A stretch of 49,088 nt of DNA. Source: Flavobacteriaceae bacterium. GTDB taxonomy: Bacteria > Bacteroidota > Bacteroidia > Flavobacteriales > Flavobacteriaceae. The stretch spans positions 1 to 49,088 of the forward strand of contig JAURMQ010000110.1 in the NCBI GenBank assembly GCA_030830625.1, read 5' to 3'. The translations under genes and the position numbers were made by a program. Under the pieces are notes generated by a model. The model saw only the letters and a program-made list of their open reading frames with translations. It searched no databases and was not told where the DNA came from. This document shows positions 34,201 to 44,012 of this stretch, piece after piece (positions within the stretch are counted from its first letter, which is position 1; each line of letters starts with the position of its first letter).

Positions 34201-36414
34201 TTATTTATTTTCCAGTATTTTAAGCAGCTCTTCGGCAAAAGATAATATTTGTTTTACCTCCTGAATACTCGCCAGCCGCTCTTTGCCGCGAATCAATATG
34301 CTGTCTCCTTTTGACTCCAAGTAGAAAGCAGGGTGGCTTTCGAAAAAAACAATAAGATCTTCCGTAAAAAAAGAACGGATGGATTTTTCATTTTCGCCAC
34401 TGAGGTAAAATCTTCTGGAGAAATTACGATGCTGTTTGAAGTTGATATCTTTTAGGCCCGAAAGCTGAAATAGTGCAGTCATAAAGTTTTCTTTATCCAA
34501 GACAAAAATTGGCATATTCTTGCAGGTTTTGATTTGTAAAAAAGTAGATCTCAAATCTTCCTTGGCGATAAACGCCCCTTCACTGTAGGAAAGATCGAAA
34601 AGCAAAAACTCTTTGTTTTGGCTTTCCAAACTATTATAACGGTAATTGATCAACCTGGTTTTGAAATATAAAAAGCGCTCTAAGTCTACATAATTTGAAA
34701 CAGGATCGGGCAGATAATTCCAATTCAAAATGGATGAAAGTTTTTGTAATAGTTTTTGTCTCTTGGTCAAAGAAACTTGAAAATTGAAAAGAGAAGATTC
34801 TGGGAGACTTTTTCTAATGGCAAATGGATGCTCTGTTTTGGCTTCATGAATATCCAGACCGATGATTTCGAAAAACCCTCCTTGGCGGGAAAAACTTCGA
34901 CTGTAGTCGTTGAGGCCCTCCATAACGGTATGGTCCACAAATTCACAGAGCGAAAAATCAATGATAGCGTGTTCGCTGGGGGGAATTTCATCAAGTTTAG
35001 ATTTTAGTTTAAAAAAGTTCAAAAAGCTACAAAAGTTTTTTACACTCACATAATAGTTGCCCGTTTCCTCTTCCAAGTACATCAGCACATTGGGTTTAAG
35101 CCAGTTGCGTGAAAACAGCACAACACTTTTATTTAAGATGATATGCATCAAAAGAGTAGAGAGTATCCCGAGTAATATTCCTGTAGTAAGACTGGTCAAT
35201 AGGGTTGCGACCAAGGTAGTAACAAAGATTAAGGCTTGCTCTTTTCCAATTTTATAGATCCGTATTAAATTATTGGGCGCAGAAAGTTTGTAACCCGTAT
35301 AAACCAATATGGCGGCAAGGGCAGGCAATGGAATTTTTTGAATTTGCTTGGCAAACAAAAGAATAAAAAGCACAAGAAAGGCAGCGTGAAAAAAATTCGC
35401 TGAACGATTTTTTCCTCCATTGTTTACATTTACTGAGCTTCTCGCAATTACTGTAACCACATTGAGTCCTCCAAAAAAACCACTGATTCCTGTGGCTATT
35501 CCCAATGCTCTAAGGTCCTTGTTGATATTTGACCTTCTTTTGAGGGGATCCAATTTATCAACGGCTTTAATGCTCAACAAGGATTCTATTCCGGCCACCA
35601 AAGTAATGGACAGGGTATAGCCTATAAAATCGGAAGAAAGGAGTTTGCTGAAATTAGGAGAAGGAAGAGATGCTAAAAGGTTTTCGGGTAGGGTAATCAT
35701 AAGATTCGCTCCCAACACTTCGGGGTTTTTCATGACAATATCATAGTAATACATCACTCCAATAGAGACAATTACCACCCACATAGGGGCAGGGATCAAT
35801 TGAAAAACAGAATTTCTAATCCGGGCATACAAAAACAAAAAGATCAGACTTATTACTCCTATGCCGCTTGCCAAAATCATTTCTGTAGAAGGATTGGCCA
35901 ATAAATTCTTGAGTGAGCTGGGAATCAAAATCAATTGATCGATGGTGTTCCCTTTTACGGTGGTAAAGCCCAACATAACGTGGAATTGCTTGGCCAAAAT
36001 ACCCACCCCGATGGCTGCCAACATTCCCTGAAGGGCTGTAGAAGGAAAAAACTCGCTCAATGCTCCCAATCGGAAAACTCCAAAAATAAACAGCAACAAG
36101 CCCGAAATCATAATGGCTCCTAAAGTATGCAAGTAACCTTGATACAAATCACCTTCTCCCATACCGACAATGGCAGAGAGAATTACAATGACCAGTCCAT
36201 TTCCTGGACCAGTAATGGTGAGGTGCGATCCCCCTAGGATAGATACGACCATACCTCCGGCAACGGCGGCAATGATACCGGCCATAGGAGGCGCCTCTGA
36301 GGCAATGGCCAACCCTAATCCCAAGGGCAAAGCAATCAGAGAAACTACAAAACCCGAAAAAAGATTCTTGGGCAAGTCTCCGATAAACAGCAATAAAGGT
36401 CTGGTTTTATTCAT
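34201..36414 (-). CDS. SulP family inorganic anion transporter with long C-terminal extension
   Basis: A 737-residue protein. Residues 1-420 form the SulP membrane domain (SLIALPLGLGLAIASEAPPMAGIIAAVAGG; GPGNGLVIVILSAIVG; GFFGGLNVVTVIARSSVNVNNGGKNRSANFFHA). Residues about 455-545 form a STAS-like region (AIIDFSLCEFVDHTVMEGL). A further 190 residues follow with no membrane segments (FLLFDLSYSEGAFIAKEDLR; RRFYLSGENEKSIRSFF). Usual SulP proteins have 500-600 residues. The substrate may be sulfate, bicarbonate or another anion. Its start lies 8 bp inside the usp 3' end, and a sulfatase gene lies upstream in the same train. Confidence 0.9.
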   Translation of the reverse strand: MNKTRPLLLFIGDLPKNLFSGFVVSLIALPLGLGLAIASEAPPMAGIIAAVAGGMVVSILGGSHLTITGPGNGLVIVILSAIVGMGEGDLYQGYLHTLGAIMISGLLLFIFGVFRLGALSEFFPSTALQGMLAAIGVGILAKQFHVMLGFTTVKGNTIDQLILIPSSLKNLLANPSTEMILASGIGVISLIFLFLYARIRNSVFQLIPAPMWVVIVSIGVMYYYDIVMKNPEVLGANLMITLPENLLASLPSPNFSKLLSSDFIGYTLSITLVAGIESLLSIKAVDKLDPLKRRSNINKDLRALGIATGISGFFGGLNVVTVIARSSVNVNNGGKNRSANFFHAAFLVLFILLFAKQIQKIPLPALAAILVYTGYKLSAPNNLIRIYKIGKEQALIFVTTLVATLLTSLTTGILLGILSTLLMHIILNKSVVLFSRNWLKPNVLMYLEEETGNYYVSVKNFCSFLNFFKLKSKLDEIPPSEHAIIDFSLCEFVDHTVMEGLNDYSRSFSRQGGFFEIIGLDIHEAKTEHPFAIRKSLPESSLFNFQVSLTKRQKLLQKLSSILNWNYLPDPVSNYVDLERFLYFKTRLINYRYNSLESQNKEFLLFDLSYSEGAFIAKEDLRSTFLQIKTCKNMPIFVLDKENFMTALFQLSGLKDINFKQHRNFSRRFYLSGENEKSIRSFFTEDLIVFFESHPAFYLESKGDSILIRGKERLASIQEVKQILSFAEELLKILENK

Positions 36415-37270
36415 ATCCTTTTGAGTTTACGATTAAAACGTCCGTGGGTAATTCTGCTAAAATATGTTCTATATCTCTTGTAATGAGCCGGTCGATAAAA
36501 CTGAGGTTCTCCCTTGCGTTCATGATCAATAAATCTGCACGCACTACTTTGGCATAATGACCGATGGAATATCCTCTTCTCCCGAAAATACTTTGGGTGG
36601 TCCAATTAACATCTTTGGTCAGTCCCACAGCTAGTTTTTGAACCACATCTTTTACCCGGGTTTGTTCCTGCTTTCTCAACTCTTCCTTTCTTAAAGTCGC
36701 TTGCCTTAAACTTCTGTCGTCGTCTACCGCAACAGCCACCTTTGATCTACTGATTTCCTCCACCAAGGAGATTTTTTTAGACCCCAAAGCCTTGGCTACC
36801 ATAAAAGCGGTACCAATCGTTATCTCTGTTTGGGGACTGTCAAATCCATTGACCACAATGTGCTGACAAGGGCGTCGCTCTACCGAAGGATTTATTAAAA
36901 GGAGCACAGAACATTTAGCTTTGCGGGTTATTTTTCGTGCAATTGATCCCAGATAAAACTTGACAACATTTTCTCTTTTTAGTGCTCCTAAGAGAATTAA
37001 ATCTACATGCAGCTCCTCACTCGTTTGCAATAGGGTAGTTACAGGATTCCCTTCTTTCCAATAGATGGAAATTTTTTTTGACTGTGCGGGGCTCGAAGCT
37101 ACAATTTCCTTAAAAAGAGATTCTTTTTCAACTGTCTTTCTTCCTACATGAACAAAAACCAACTCACCCTCAAAATAATCAGCCATCCTCAAAGCCTCGT
37201 AAACATTGGCTTTAAGGTTGGGTGAGAAGGCAAATCCAACCAGTATTTTCTTGAAGCTTACTGAACTCAT
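36407..37270 (-). CDS. Tandem universal stress protein
   Basis: A 287-residue protein made of two UspA folds: KKILVGFAFSPNLKANVYEAL to about residue 135, and QHIVVNGFDSPQTEITIG to the end. The nucleotide-binding G-2x-G-9x-G(S/T) pattern is degenerate in the first half (LGALKRENVVKFYLGS) and not obvious in the second, so ATP binding is doubtful. The 8-bp overlap with sulP suggests that it senses a state relevant to that transporter. Such pairings recur in Bacteroidota. Confidence 0.88.
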   Translation of the reverse strand: MSSVSFKKILVGFAFSPNLKANVYEALRMADYFEGELVFVHVGRKTVEKESLFKEIVASSPAQSKKISIYWKEGNPVTTLLQTSEELHVDLILLGALKRENVVKFYLGSIARKITRKAKCSVLLLINPSVERRPCQHIVVNGFDSPQTEITIGTAFMVAKALGSKKISLVEEISRSKVAVAVDDDRSLRQATLRKEELRKQEQTRVKDVVQKLAVGLTKDVNWTTQSIFGRRGYSIGHYAKVVRADLLIMNARENLSFIDRLITRDIEHILAELPTDVLIVNSKGYE

Positions 37271-37313
37271 AGCCTTAATATAGAAATTCGATATCCAGTA
37301 TCCAAATTTATTA

Positions 37314-38729
37314 TTAGTATCTAACCCAATTTTTTTTCATTTTCCTATTCTCCAAATTGAGCGGCAAGTCCTTCCAAGGATAGAGATTGCTCTTTATTTC
37401 TGTCAATTGATTATCGAGAAGGGCTTTGAGAGAATCTTTTTTGGGGTGCGTATCAAATAGATCGTTTTCCTGAGAGAAATCTTTACTCAAGTCATACAAT
37501 TCATAATCTTCTAGTTTAATATTTCTCAGATATTCATAATCGTCTTGAGAAAATTGATGAGGTCGTGGAATGGTATCATGATCGAGCCCTAATATCATAT
37601 AATCTCCTACACGCATGCCAATTTCAGGGCTAGTGCGGTAAAAAAACCAGTAAAGCGGACGTTTACGATGAAAGTCTGCTCCTTCCAAAAGAGGCAATAA
37701 ACTTGTTCCATCCAAGTTCTCAGGAGGTTCAATGCCCACGATTTCGCATAGGGTGGGCACTATATCGACCAAGGCTGTTGGTCGGGCGATTTCCTTTTGT
37801 TTGGTCTTAATGCCCGACCATCTCATTATTGCCGGGACTTTAATTCCACCTTCGTACAAATAACTTTTAACGGCCTTCAAACCAGCATTGGAGGCCAAAC
37901 GATAAGAACCATTGTCGGAGCTGAACACAATGATCGTGTTTTTCATTAAATTATTTTGTTCTAAGTAGGAGAGAATTCTTCCGATGGCAGTATCCAGATG
38001 GTCGATATTGGCCAAGTATTCTGCGTCTTTTCTCGGGAGATCACTATATCTCTCTACCAGTTCGGGGGGAGAAGCGACTTTGACATGAGGTTCGTGAAAT
38101 GCAAGATAAGCAAAGAAGGGGGCGTCACTTTTTTGATTGAGCCAATCCATACATTCATCGGCAACAATCTGACAAGAATACCCTTCAACGATTCCCAAAT
38201 TTTTACCATTTCGCACAAAATTATTAGGATTAAGATGAGAAGGTTCTGCGTTGTTTTCAGTTCCCAAAGAGTAATCAAAACCGTGCTCATGAGGTTGAGG
38301 GTGTTCAAGTTCAGAATTATGGCTGAGCGCTCCCAAGTGCCATTTGCCAAAATGTGCTGTCCGATAGCCTTTGGTTTTTAGTAATTCTGCGAGTGTTACT
38401 TCCTGCCTTGGAAGATGCAACGGATGATCGGGAGGTCGATAACTGTACATACCCACTTTGGCGGGGCTTTTTCCGGTCATTAAACCGGTTCTTGAGGGAG
38501 AGCAGTTGGGACCTGCAGCATAAAAATTTTTAAAGATCAAGCCTTCACTTGCCAGTCGATTCAAGTGGGGAGTTTTGGTTGCCCCCCCAATCATTTCAAA
38601 ATCCCCGTAGCCCATATCGTCAGCCAATAGTAAGATTATATTTGGCAGTTTGTTTTGCCGAGTTGGGGCGTTTTCACAACCCCAAAAAAAGCTTGAAACG
38701 ATGAAGATGAAAACCACAAAGCTATTCAT
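37314..38729 (-). CDS. Sulfatase (alkaline phosphatase superfamily, S1), exported
   Basis: A 471-residue protein with an N-terminal hydrophobic segment ending in Gly-Cys (C18, a possible lipoprotein). The metal motif is LLADDMGYGD (D37, D38). The formylglycine motif C76-S-P-S-R80 sits in NCSPSRTGLMTG, followed by HFGKWHLG (126-133) and the DN metal pair in FSSDNGSYR. The cysteine must be oxidised by a maturase, which is not in this window. It probably removes sulfate from a polysaccharide or glycan. It is the first gene of the leftward train, 43 bp before usp. Confidence 0.92.
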   Translation of the reverse strand: MNSFVVFIFIVSSFFWGCENAPTRQNKLPNIILLLADDMGYGDFEMIGGATKTPHLNRLASEGLIFKNFYAAGPNCSPSRTGLMTGKSPAKVGMYSYRPPDHPLHLPRQEVTLAELLKTKGYRTAHFGKWHLGALSHNSELEHPQPHEHGFDYSLGTENNAEPSHLNPNNFVRNGKNLGIVEGYSCQIVADECMDWLNQKSDAPFFAYLAFHEPHVKVASPPELVERYSDLPRKDAEYLANIDHLDTAIGRILSYLEQNNLMKNTIIVFSSDNGSYRLASNAGLKAVKSYLYEGGIKVPAIMRWSGIKTKQKEIARPTALVDIVPTLCEIVGIEPPENLDGTSLLPLLEGADFHRKRPLYWFFYRTSPEIGMRVGDYMILGLDHDTIPRPHQFSQDDYEYLRNIKLEDYELYDLSKDFSQENDLFDTHPKKDSLKALLDNQLTEIKSNLYPWKDLPLNLENRKMKKNWVRY

Positions 38730-38943
38730 ATAGAGGGTTTCTTACTAAATTATCTTTTAAATCTTTTAAAACAAAATTACCGGCACAAAAATGCTATGAA
38801 TGCTTGCTCAATCGAATCATATGAACCTCAACTGTATTTTTCAAATCAGTGATAGATCCCACGATCATTTAGGGAACATTCAGCTTTACAGCTGAGGTAA
38901 TGAAAAGAGCGTTAAATAAACAGCATAAAGGGTTTTCGTCCCC
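38730..38943. other. Intergenic region between sulfatase start and lepA end
   Basis: 214 bp holding the promoter region of the sulfatase train. No exact TAnnTTTG box is present near the sulfatase start. A short inverted repeat CAGCT-TTAC-AGCTG (38881-38894) lies near the lepA end, but it has no T-run, so I do not call it a terminator. Confidence 0.4.
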
Positions 38944-40740
38944 TTAATCATTGAGTTTTAAGACCGCCATAAAAGCTTGTTGGGGAATTTCTACATTTCC
39001 AATCTGACGCATTTTCTTTTTCCCCTTTTTTTGTTTTTCGAGAAGTTTACGTTTTCGAGTGATGTCTCCTCCATAACACTTAGCGGTAACATCTTTACGA
39101 AGCGCTTTGATGGTTTCTCGAGAAATGATCTTCGCACCAATAGCAGCTTGTATTGGAATATCAAACTGTTGTCTGGGAATTAGTTCTCTAAGCTTTTCAC
39201 ACATTTTTTTCCCAATGTAGTATGCATTATCTGAATGAATCAATGCAGAAAGTGCGTCAACAGGGTTGGCATTAAGGAGTATATCCACCTTTACTAATTT
39301 TGAAGAACGCATTCCAATGGGAGAGTAGTCAAAAGAAGCATATCCTTTTGAAACTGTTTTCAGGCGGTCATAAAAATCAAAAACAATTTCGGCTAAAGGC
39401 ATATCAAAATTCAACTCTACTCTTTCGGTAGTGAGATACGTTTGATTGGTTATCACCCCTCTTTTCTCAATACAAAGCGACATGACATTTCCTACAAAAT
39501 CCGATTTGGTAATGATGGAAGCTTTGATATAGGGCTCTTCAACCCGATCTAAAAAAGAAGGATCAGGCAAATCCGAGGGATTGTTGACCAGAATAATCTC
39601 ATCGGGGTTTTTCCGGATATAAGCGTGGTAAGAAACGTTTGGAACCGTAGTAATAACGGTCATGTTGAATTCTCGCTCCAGTCTTTCTTGGATGATTTCC
39701 AAATGTAACATTCCTAAAAAACCACAACGAAAACCAAACCCCAGTGCCGCTGAACTTTCTGGCACAAAAACAAGTGAGGCATCATTCAACTGTAGTTTTT
39801 CCATACTGGCACGCAACTCTTCATACTCTTCTGTATCTACGGGGTAAATTCCAGCAAAAACCATAGGCTTAACTTCCTCAAATCCATCTACGATCTCTTG
39901 AGTGGGATTGTCCGCTCCAGTAAGCGTATCTCCAACCTTAACTTCCTTGGCCTCTTTGATTCCCGTGATGAGGTAACCAACATCTCCTGCAGAAATTACG
40001 TTTTTGGGAACTTGCTTGAGTTTCAGCGTTCCAATTTCATCCGCAAAATAGGTTTTACCCGTGGCAACAAACTGTATTTTTTGTCCTTTTTTGATCTCAC
40101 CATTGACCACTCTAAAATAAGTTTCAACTCCTCGAAAAGGGTTATAGATAGAGTCAAAAATCAGCGCTTGCAGTGGGGCATCTACTTTTCCATTGGGAGG
40201 AGGAATACGATCAATAATAGCGGTCAAAATATTTTTAATTCCCAATCCTGTTTTTGCGGAAGCAGGAATGACCTCCTCGGCCTTACATCCTAACAGGTCA
40301 ACGATATCGTCGGTTACCTCTTCGGGATTGGCAGAAGGTAGGTCCACTTTATTAAGAACCGGAATGATTACCAGATCATTTTCCAAAGCCAAATAGAGGT
40401 TGGAAATGGTTTGTGCTTGAATGCTTTGGGCGGCATCCACGACCAATAGAGCACCCTCGCAAGCAGCAATAGAACGTGACACTTCATAAGAAAAGTCAAC
40501 GTGTCCAGGGGTATCAATCAGGTTAAAAACATACTGCTCTCCCTCGTGTTCATACTCCATTTGGATGGCGTGAGATTTGATGGTGATCCCCCGCTCTCTC
40601 TCCAAATCCATATCGTCCAACAACTGCTCTTGCTTTTCGCGAGAGGTCACCGCTCCCGTAAAATCCAATAATCGGTCGGCTAGGGTGCTTTTCCCGTGAT
40701 CGATATGGGCTATAATGCAAAAATTTCTAAGGTGTTTCAT
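38944..40740 (-). CDS. lepA: Elongation factor 4 (LepA)
   Basis: A 598-residue translational GTPase. G1 is [21 protein letters not shown]2/G3 are RERGITIK and [10 protein letters not shown], and G4 is NKVDLPSA. The LepA-specific C-terminal domain ([20 protein letters not shown]) is complete. It back-translocates or rescues stalled ribosomes. The length is typical. Confidence 0.98.
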   Translation of the reverse strand: MKHLRNFCIIAHIDHGKSTLADRLLDFTGAVTSREKQEQLLDDMDLERERGITIKSHAIQMEYEHEGEQYVFNLIDTPGHVDFSYEVSRSIAACEGALLVVDAAQSIQAQTISNLYLALENDLVIIPVLNKVDLPSANPEEVTDDIVDLLGCKAEEVIPASAKTGLGIKNILTAIIDRIPPPNGKVDAPLQALIFDSIYNPFRGVETYFRVVNGEIKKGQKIQFVATGKTYFADEIGTLKLKQVPKNVISAGDVGYLITGIKEAKEVKVGDTLTGADNPTQEIVDGFEEVKPMVFAGIYPVDTEEYEELRASMEKLQLNDASLVFVPESSAALGFGFRCGFLGMLHLEIIQERLEREFNMTVITTVPNVSYHAYIRKNPDEIILVNNPSDLPDPSFLDRVEEPYIKASIITKSDFVGNVMSLCIEKRGVITNQTYLTTERVELNFDMPLAEIVFDFYDRLKTVSKGYASFDYSPIGMRSSKLVKVDILLNANPVDALSALIHSDNAYYIGKKMCEKLRELIPRQQFDIPIQAAIGAKIISRETIKALRKDVTAKCYGGDITRKRKLLEKQKKGKKKMRQIGNVEIPQQAFMAVLKLND

Positions 40741-40763
40741 CCGCGCATTTTCCTCTGCTAAGA

Positions 40764-40771
40764 CAAAGATA
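40764..40771 (-). promoter_or_regulatory. -7 promoter box for lepA
   Basis: The minus strand reads TATCTTTG (TAnnTTTG), 23 nt before ATG 40740. Confidence 0.5.
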
Positions 40772-40910
40772 CTTATTTTGAAAGCTTGCTTTTTTTCTTT
40801 TACAATTATTTTTAGTTTTCAGTAGGTTAGTTTTCACTCCTGGTAATTTATTAATACAACAGCATAAAGGAAGGGATATTTTTTTCATTAAATTCACTAA
40901 AATTTATGGA

Positions 40911-41780
40911 ATGAATTACCTTTCTAAAACCCTTCAAGTGCTTTTGGGGGTCACTTTTATATTTTCGGCCTATACCAAAGCGGTGGCTCCTGGCTTTTTT
41001 GAAATTACCCTGATGGACCAAGGTTTGGCATCCAGTAGAGCTTTTGCGGGCCATATGGCACGCTTTTTTATAGGACTTGAGTTTGCTTTGGGTTTCCTCA
41101 TGTTTTTCCCTTTTTATGTCAAACAAATAATGCAATTCACTTTGTTGTTGTTGGGAGGATTTACCGTTCATTTGACCTACCTCTGGTTTATTGGAGATAC
41201 CGAAAATTGTGGATGTTTTGGCGAAATGATTTCCATGACCCCCGAACAGTCGATCCTCAAAAATGGGGTGATGATGGCAGTGGCATTTGTCATTTTCAAA
41301 ACAGGCCAACCCCAACGCATCTCCAAAAAGATTCCCATAGGATTTGCGGGAGCAGTCATTTTCAGCATGTGGTTGTTTTTGCCCATGCCCAATCATGAGG
41401 ACTTCCCTTTCGATACCTTTACCCATTTCGAACCCAAAGGCAGGGTGGATCTTTCTAGTGGTAAAAATTTGATTGCTGTTCTAAATATGGACTGCGAACA
41501 CTGCCAGGAAGCGGCTACAGAATTGGGAAAGCTACAAAGATTATATAAAAACTTTCCAAAACTCTATGTGCTTTTTTATCAAGAAGGCTCTACGAGCGTT
41601 GAGGCGTTTGAAAATCTGACCCAATCATCATTTCCCTACGATTTTATCAATGTCAATACCTTTTTTGATCTGATAGGGGATGCTCCTCCAAGAATTTATT
41701 ATCTGAACAACGGAGAGGTAGATCAAATCTGGGACGCCAATTTTTCTCAAAATATCCTCAATACTTTCGACTTAGAATAA
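40911..41780 (+). CDS. BT_3928-type DoxX/MauE membrane protein fused to a thioredoxin-like domain
   Basis: A 289-residue protein. Residues 1-160 carry four membrane segments of DoxX/MauE type (LLGVTFIFSAYTKAVAPGFFE; LGLEFALGFLMFFPF) with the paired cysteines NCGCFG. A fifth segment near 145-165 leads to a periplasmic thioredoxin-like domain with MDCEHCQEA (CxxC) and DAPPRIYYLNNGEV (cis-Pro region). This suggests a membrane disulfide exchange protein, but no partner is known. In Bacteroidota it is often annotated BT_3928 family protein. dusB follows on the same strand. Confidence 0.82.
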   Translation: MNYLSKTLQVLLGVTFIFSAYTKAVAPGFFEITLMDQGLASSRAFAGHMARFFIGLEFALGFLMFFPFYVKQIMQFTLLLLGGFTVHLTYLWFIGDTENCGCFGEMISMTPEQSILKNGVMMAVAFVIFKTGQPQRISKKIPIGFAGAVIFSMWLFLPMPNHEDFPFDTFTHFEPKGRVDLSSGKNLIAVLNMDCEHCQEAATELGKLQRLYKNFPKLYVLFYQEGSTSVEAFENLTQSSFPYDFINVNTFFDLIGDAPPRIYYLNNGEVDQIWDANFSQNILNTFDLE

Positions 41781-41806
41781 TAACTCAATATCGCGGAGGA
41801 TTTTGT

Positions 41807-41814
41807 TATTTTTG
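41807..41814 (+). promoter_or_regulatory. -7 promoter box for dusB
   Basis: TATTTTTG matches TAnnTTTG and ends 12 nt before ATG 41827. Confidence 0.5.
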
Positions 41815-41826
41815 TAAAAACAACAA

Positions 41827-42819
41827 ATGGTCAAAATTGGCGATATATCGGTAGGAAATTTTCCTCTTTTGCTGGCTCCTATGGAAGACGTGAGTGATCC
41901 GCCTTTTCGTGCCCTTTGTAAAGAAAACGGTGCCGATGTTGTTTATACAGAGTTCATATCCAGTGAGGGCCTTATTCGAGACGCTGCTAAAAGCGTACAA
42001 AAACTCGATATATACGAAAAAGAACGTCCCGTAGGCATTCAGATTTTTGGCGCTCATTTGGATTCCATGTTGCGGTCTGTTGAAATTGTCGAGGCTTCCA
42101 AACCCGATATCATTGACATAAACTTTGGGTGTCCAGTCAAAAAAGTAGTCAGTAAAGGTGCTGGAGCAGGAATTCTCAAAGACATTCCACTGATGGTCAA
42201 ACTGACCTCCGAAATGGCCAAACACACTTCCTTACCGTTAACGATTAAAACCCGTTTGGGGTGGGATCACGATTCTATAAAAATAGTAGAAGTAGCAGAA
42301 CGCTTGCAAGATGCTGGAGCAAAGGCCATTTCCATTCATGGCAGAACCCGAGCTCAAATGTATAAAGGAGATGCCGATTGGAAACCCATTGCTGCAGTAA
42401 AGGAAAACCCCAGAATGCATATTCCCATTTTTGGAAATGGAGACGTAAACTGTCCTGAACGCGCTATGGAAATGCGAGACCGCTACGGCTTGGATGGAGC
42501 CATGATCGGCAGGGCCAGTATAGGAAATCCTTGGTTTTTCAATCAGGTAAAACATTATTTTGAAAAAGGGACGCATTGCGACCCCCCCACCCTAAAAGAC
42601 CGAGTAGAAGTAGCAAGAAGACATCTTGAGATGTCCATTACCTGGAAAGGAGAAGTGTTGGGCGTTTTGGAAACGCGTCGGCATTATACCAATTATTTTA
42701 AAGGCATCCCCCATTTCAAACCCTTCAGAACGGCAATGGTTACTGCCGATGACCCCAATGAAGTTTTTGACACTTTAGACCGCGTTTTGGAAGAGGTGGA
42801 AGAGCCTATCTGGGTATAA
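41827..42819 (+). CDS. dusB: tRNA-dihydrouridine synthase (DusB type)
   Basis: A 330-residue flavin enzyme that reduces uridines in tRNA D loops. It has LLAPMEDVSDPPFRALCKENGADVVYTEF, DINFGCPVKKVVSKGAGAG (with the catalytic cysteine), TIKTRLGWD, SIHGRTRAQMYKG and GAMIGRASIGNPWFF. The length is normal. It ends 2 bp before the stop of the convergent permease gene. Confidence 0.95.
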   Translation: MVKIGDISVGNFPLLLAPMEDVSDPPFRALCKENGADVVYTEFISSEGLIRDAAKSVQKLDIYEKERPVGIQIFGAHLDSMLRSVEIVEASKPDIIDINFGCPVKKVVSKGAGAGILKDIPLMVKLTSEMAKHTSLPLTIKTRLGWDHDSIKIVEVAERLQDAGAKAISIHGRTRAQMYKGDADWKPIAAVKENPRMHIPIFGNGDVNCPERAMEMRDRYGLDGAMIGRASIGNPWFFNQVKHYFEKGTHCDPPTLKDRVEVARRHLEMSITWKGEVLGVLETRRHYTNYFKGIPHFKPFRTAMVTADDPNEVFDTLDRVLEEVEEPIWV

Positions 42820-42821
42820 AT

Positions 42822-44009
42822 TTATTGCTTTACTCCTCTACTTGCCCATGCTGAGGCAACACTTCCCAATATCATTAAGGTGCCCATAACCAAAAGTAAA
42901 TTTGTCCAATCCCACTTTACAGGATATGGCAGAGTGGTTCCTGGAACATAAATAAAGGGGATCCATTGTTGAATGAAAATCACAAGTGAGGATATAACCA
43001 ACCCTATACTTCCGCCAAAAAAAATGATCATCATACCCAAAAGGAAAAAAGTTTGACGCAATTTAAACGAGGGGATTCCCATTGCTTTAAGAATATTCAT
43101 TTGAGGCTTTTTGTCCAAAATCATCATGACCAATGCCCCTACCACATTGAATAGCGCAATGATAAGTACCAGAGTAAAAATCAGGTAAATGGCCAAATGT
43201 TCGGTATTCAGCATTTTATAAAGTGCAGGGTTGAGTTGGGCCCGATCTGTGATTTCGACGGAGTCTCCAAATATGCTGAAGATTTTATTCTTTAAGTCTT
43301 TTTCGTGGGCTTTGGTAGAGGTTTTAATTTCTATAGAAGAGAAAACATCTTGTGGGTATTGTAATAAATTACGGGCAAAATCCAAATTACTGAAAACATA
43401 CCTTTTGTCAATATCTTCACTGATTTGATACAAACCAATGGTTACAGCTTGTTGGGTATAAAAAGGGTTTTGTCTCAAATGGGTTTTCACATTTTTGCGG
43501 GGAATACTAATATTGAGAAAAGAGTTGTAATCGTAAACTCCCAAATCCATTTCTGCTCCTATGCCATAGCCCGCAACAATAGCACTCGAATCGGGAATCA
43601 ACCACTCCCCAACGGCAACCAACGAATCGGCGGGAATCACAGAGAGATACTCTGGCCCTACACCCTTGAGGTAGGCGACCTGATTTTTTTCTTTGAAGGA
43701 AAGAAAAACTTTTTCCTCTAAAATGGGACTGAAAGCTGCGATTTCATCTATGATTTTCAACCCATTTAGGGCAGTACTGTCCAAGAGTATCGTTTTTCCT
43801 TGGGCGGGGACCACTCGATAGTCGGGATCAAAAACATTGGAGAAAGAAAGGCCAAAATCTTTAAGTCCAGCGAAAGCACTGAGGACGATCATTAGGGCGG
43901 CAGTAGCCACCACAATCACCACTAAGGCAATTCCATTGATTCTGTTAATAACGGTTTGCCCGCTCTTCGAAAAAAAATAACGCCAAGCAATCTTAAGCAC
44001 TACGGGCAT
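42822..44009 (-). CDS. FtsX/LolE-like ABC transporter permease
   Basis: A 395-residue protein of MacB/LolC type. One N-terminal membrane segment (INGIALVVIVVATAALMIVLSAF) is followed by a large periplasmic domain (about 50-265) and three C-terminal membrane segments (LAIYLIFTLVLIIALFNVVGALVMM; FFLLGMMIIFFGGSIGLVIS; LLLVMGTLMILGSVASAWASRG). It likely takes part in lipoprotein release or export with an ATPase encoded elsewhere. It lies 3 bp after rbfA, a common flavobacterial arrangement. Confidence 0.88.
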   Translation of the reverse strand: MPVVLKIAWRYFFSKSGQTVINRINGIALVVIVVATAALMIVLSAFAGLKDFGLSFSNVFDPDYRVVPAQGKTILLDSTALNGLKIIDEIAAFSPILEEKVFLSFKEKNQVAYLKGVGPEYLSVIPADSLVAVGEWLIPDSSAIVAGYGIGAEMDLGVYDYNSFLNISIPRKNVKTHLRQNPFYTQQAVTIGLYQISEDIDKRYVFSNLDFARNLLQYPQDVFSSIEIKTSTKAHEKDLKNKIFSIFGDSVEITDRAQLNPALYKMLNTEHLAIYLIFTLVLIIALFNVVGALVMMILDKKPQMNILKAMGIPSFKLRQTFFLLGMMIIFFGGSIGLVISSLVIFIQQWIPFIYVPGTTLPYPVKWDWTNLLLVMGTLMILGSVASAWASRGVKQ

Positions 44010-44012
44010 GAT

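Noticed and set aside
38881-38894. Hairpin CAGCT-TTAC-AGCTG as a terminator for lepA
   Set aside because: The stem is only 5 bp and no T-run follows on the minus strand.
40851-41426. A 191-codon minus-strand ORF rich in His, Lys and Cys
   Set aside because: It lies antisense to the DoxX-thioredoxin gene, whose plus-strand protein has clear domains. The odd composition is a by-product of the opposite frame.
41806-42225. A 139-codon minus-strand ORF opposite dusB
   Set aside because: dusB is fully supported on the plus strand, and this frame has no recognisable domain.
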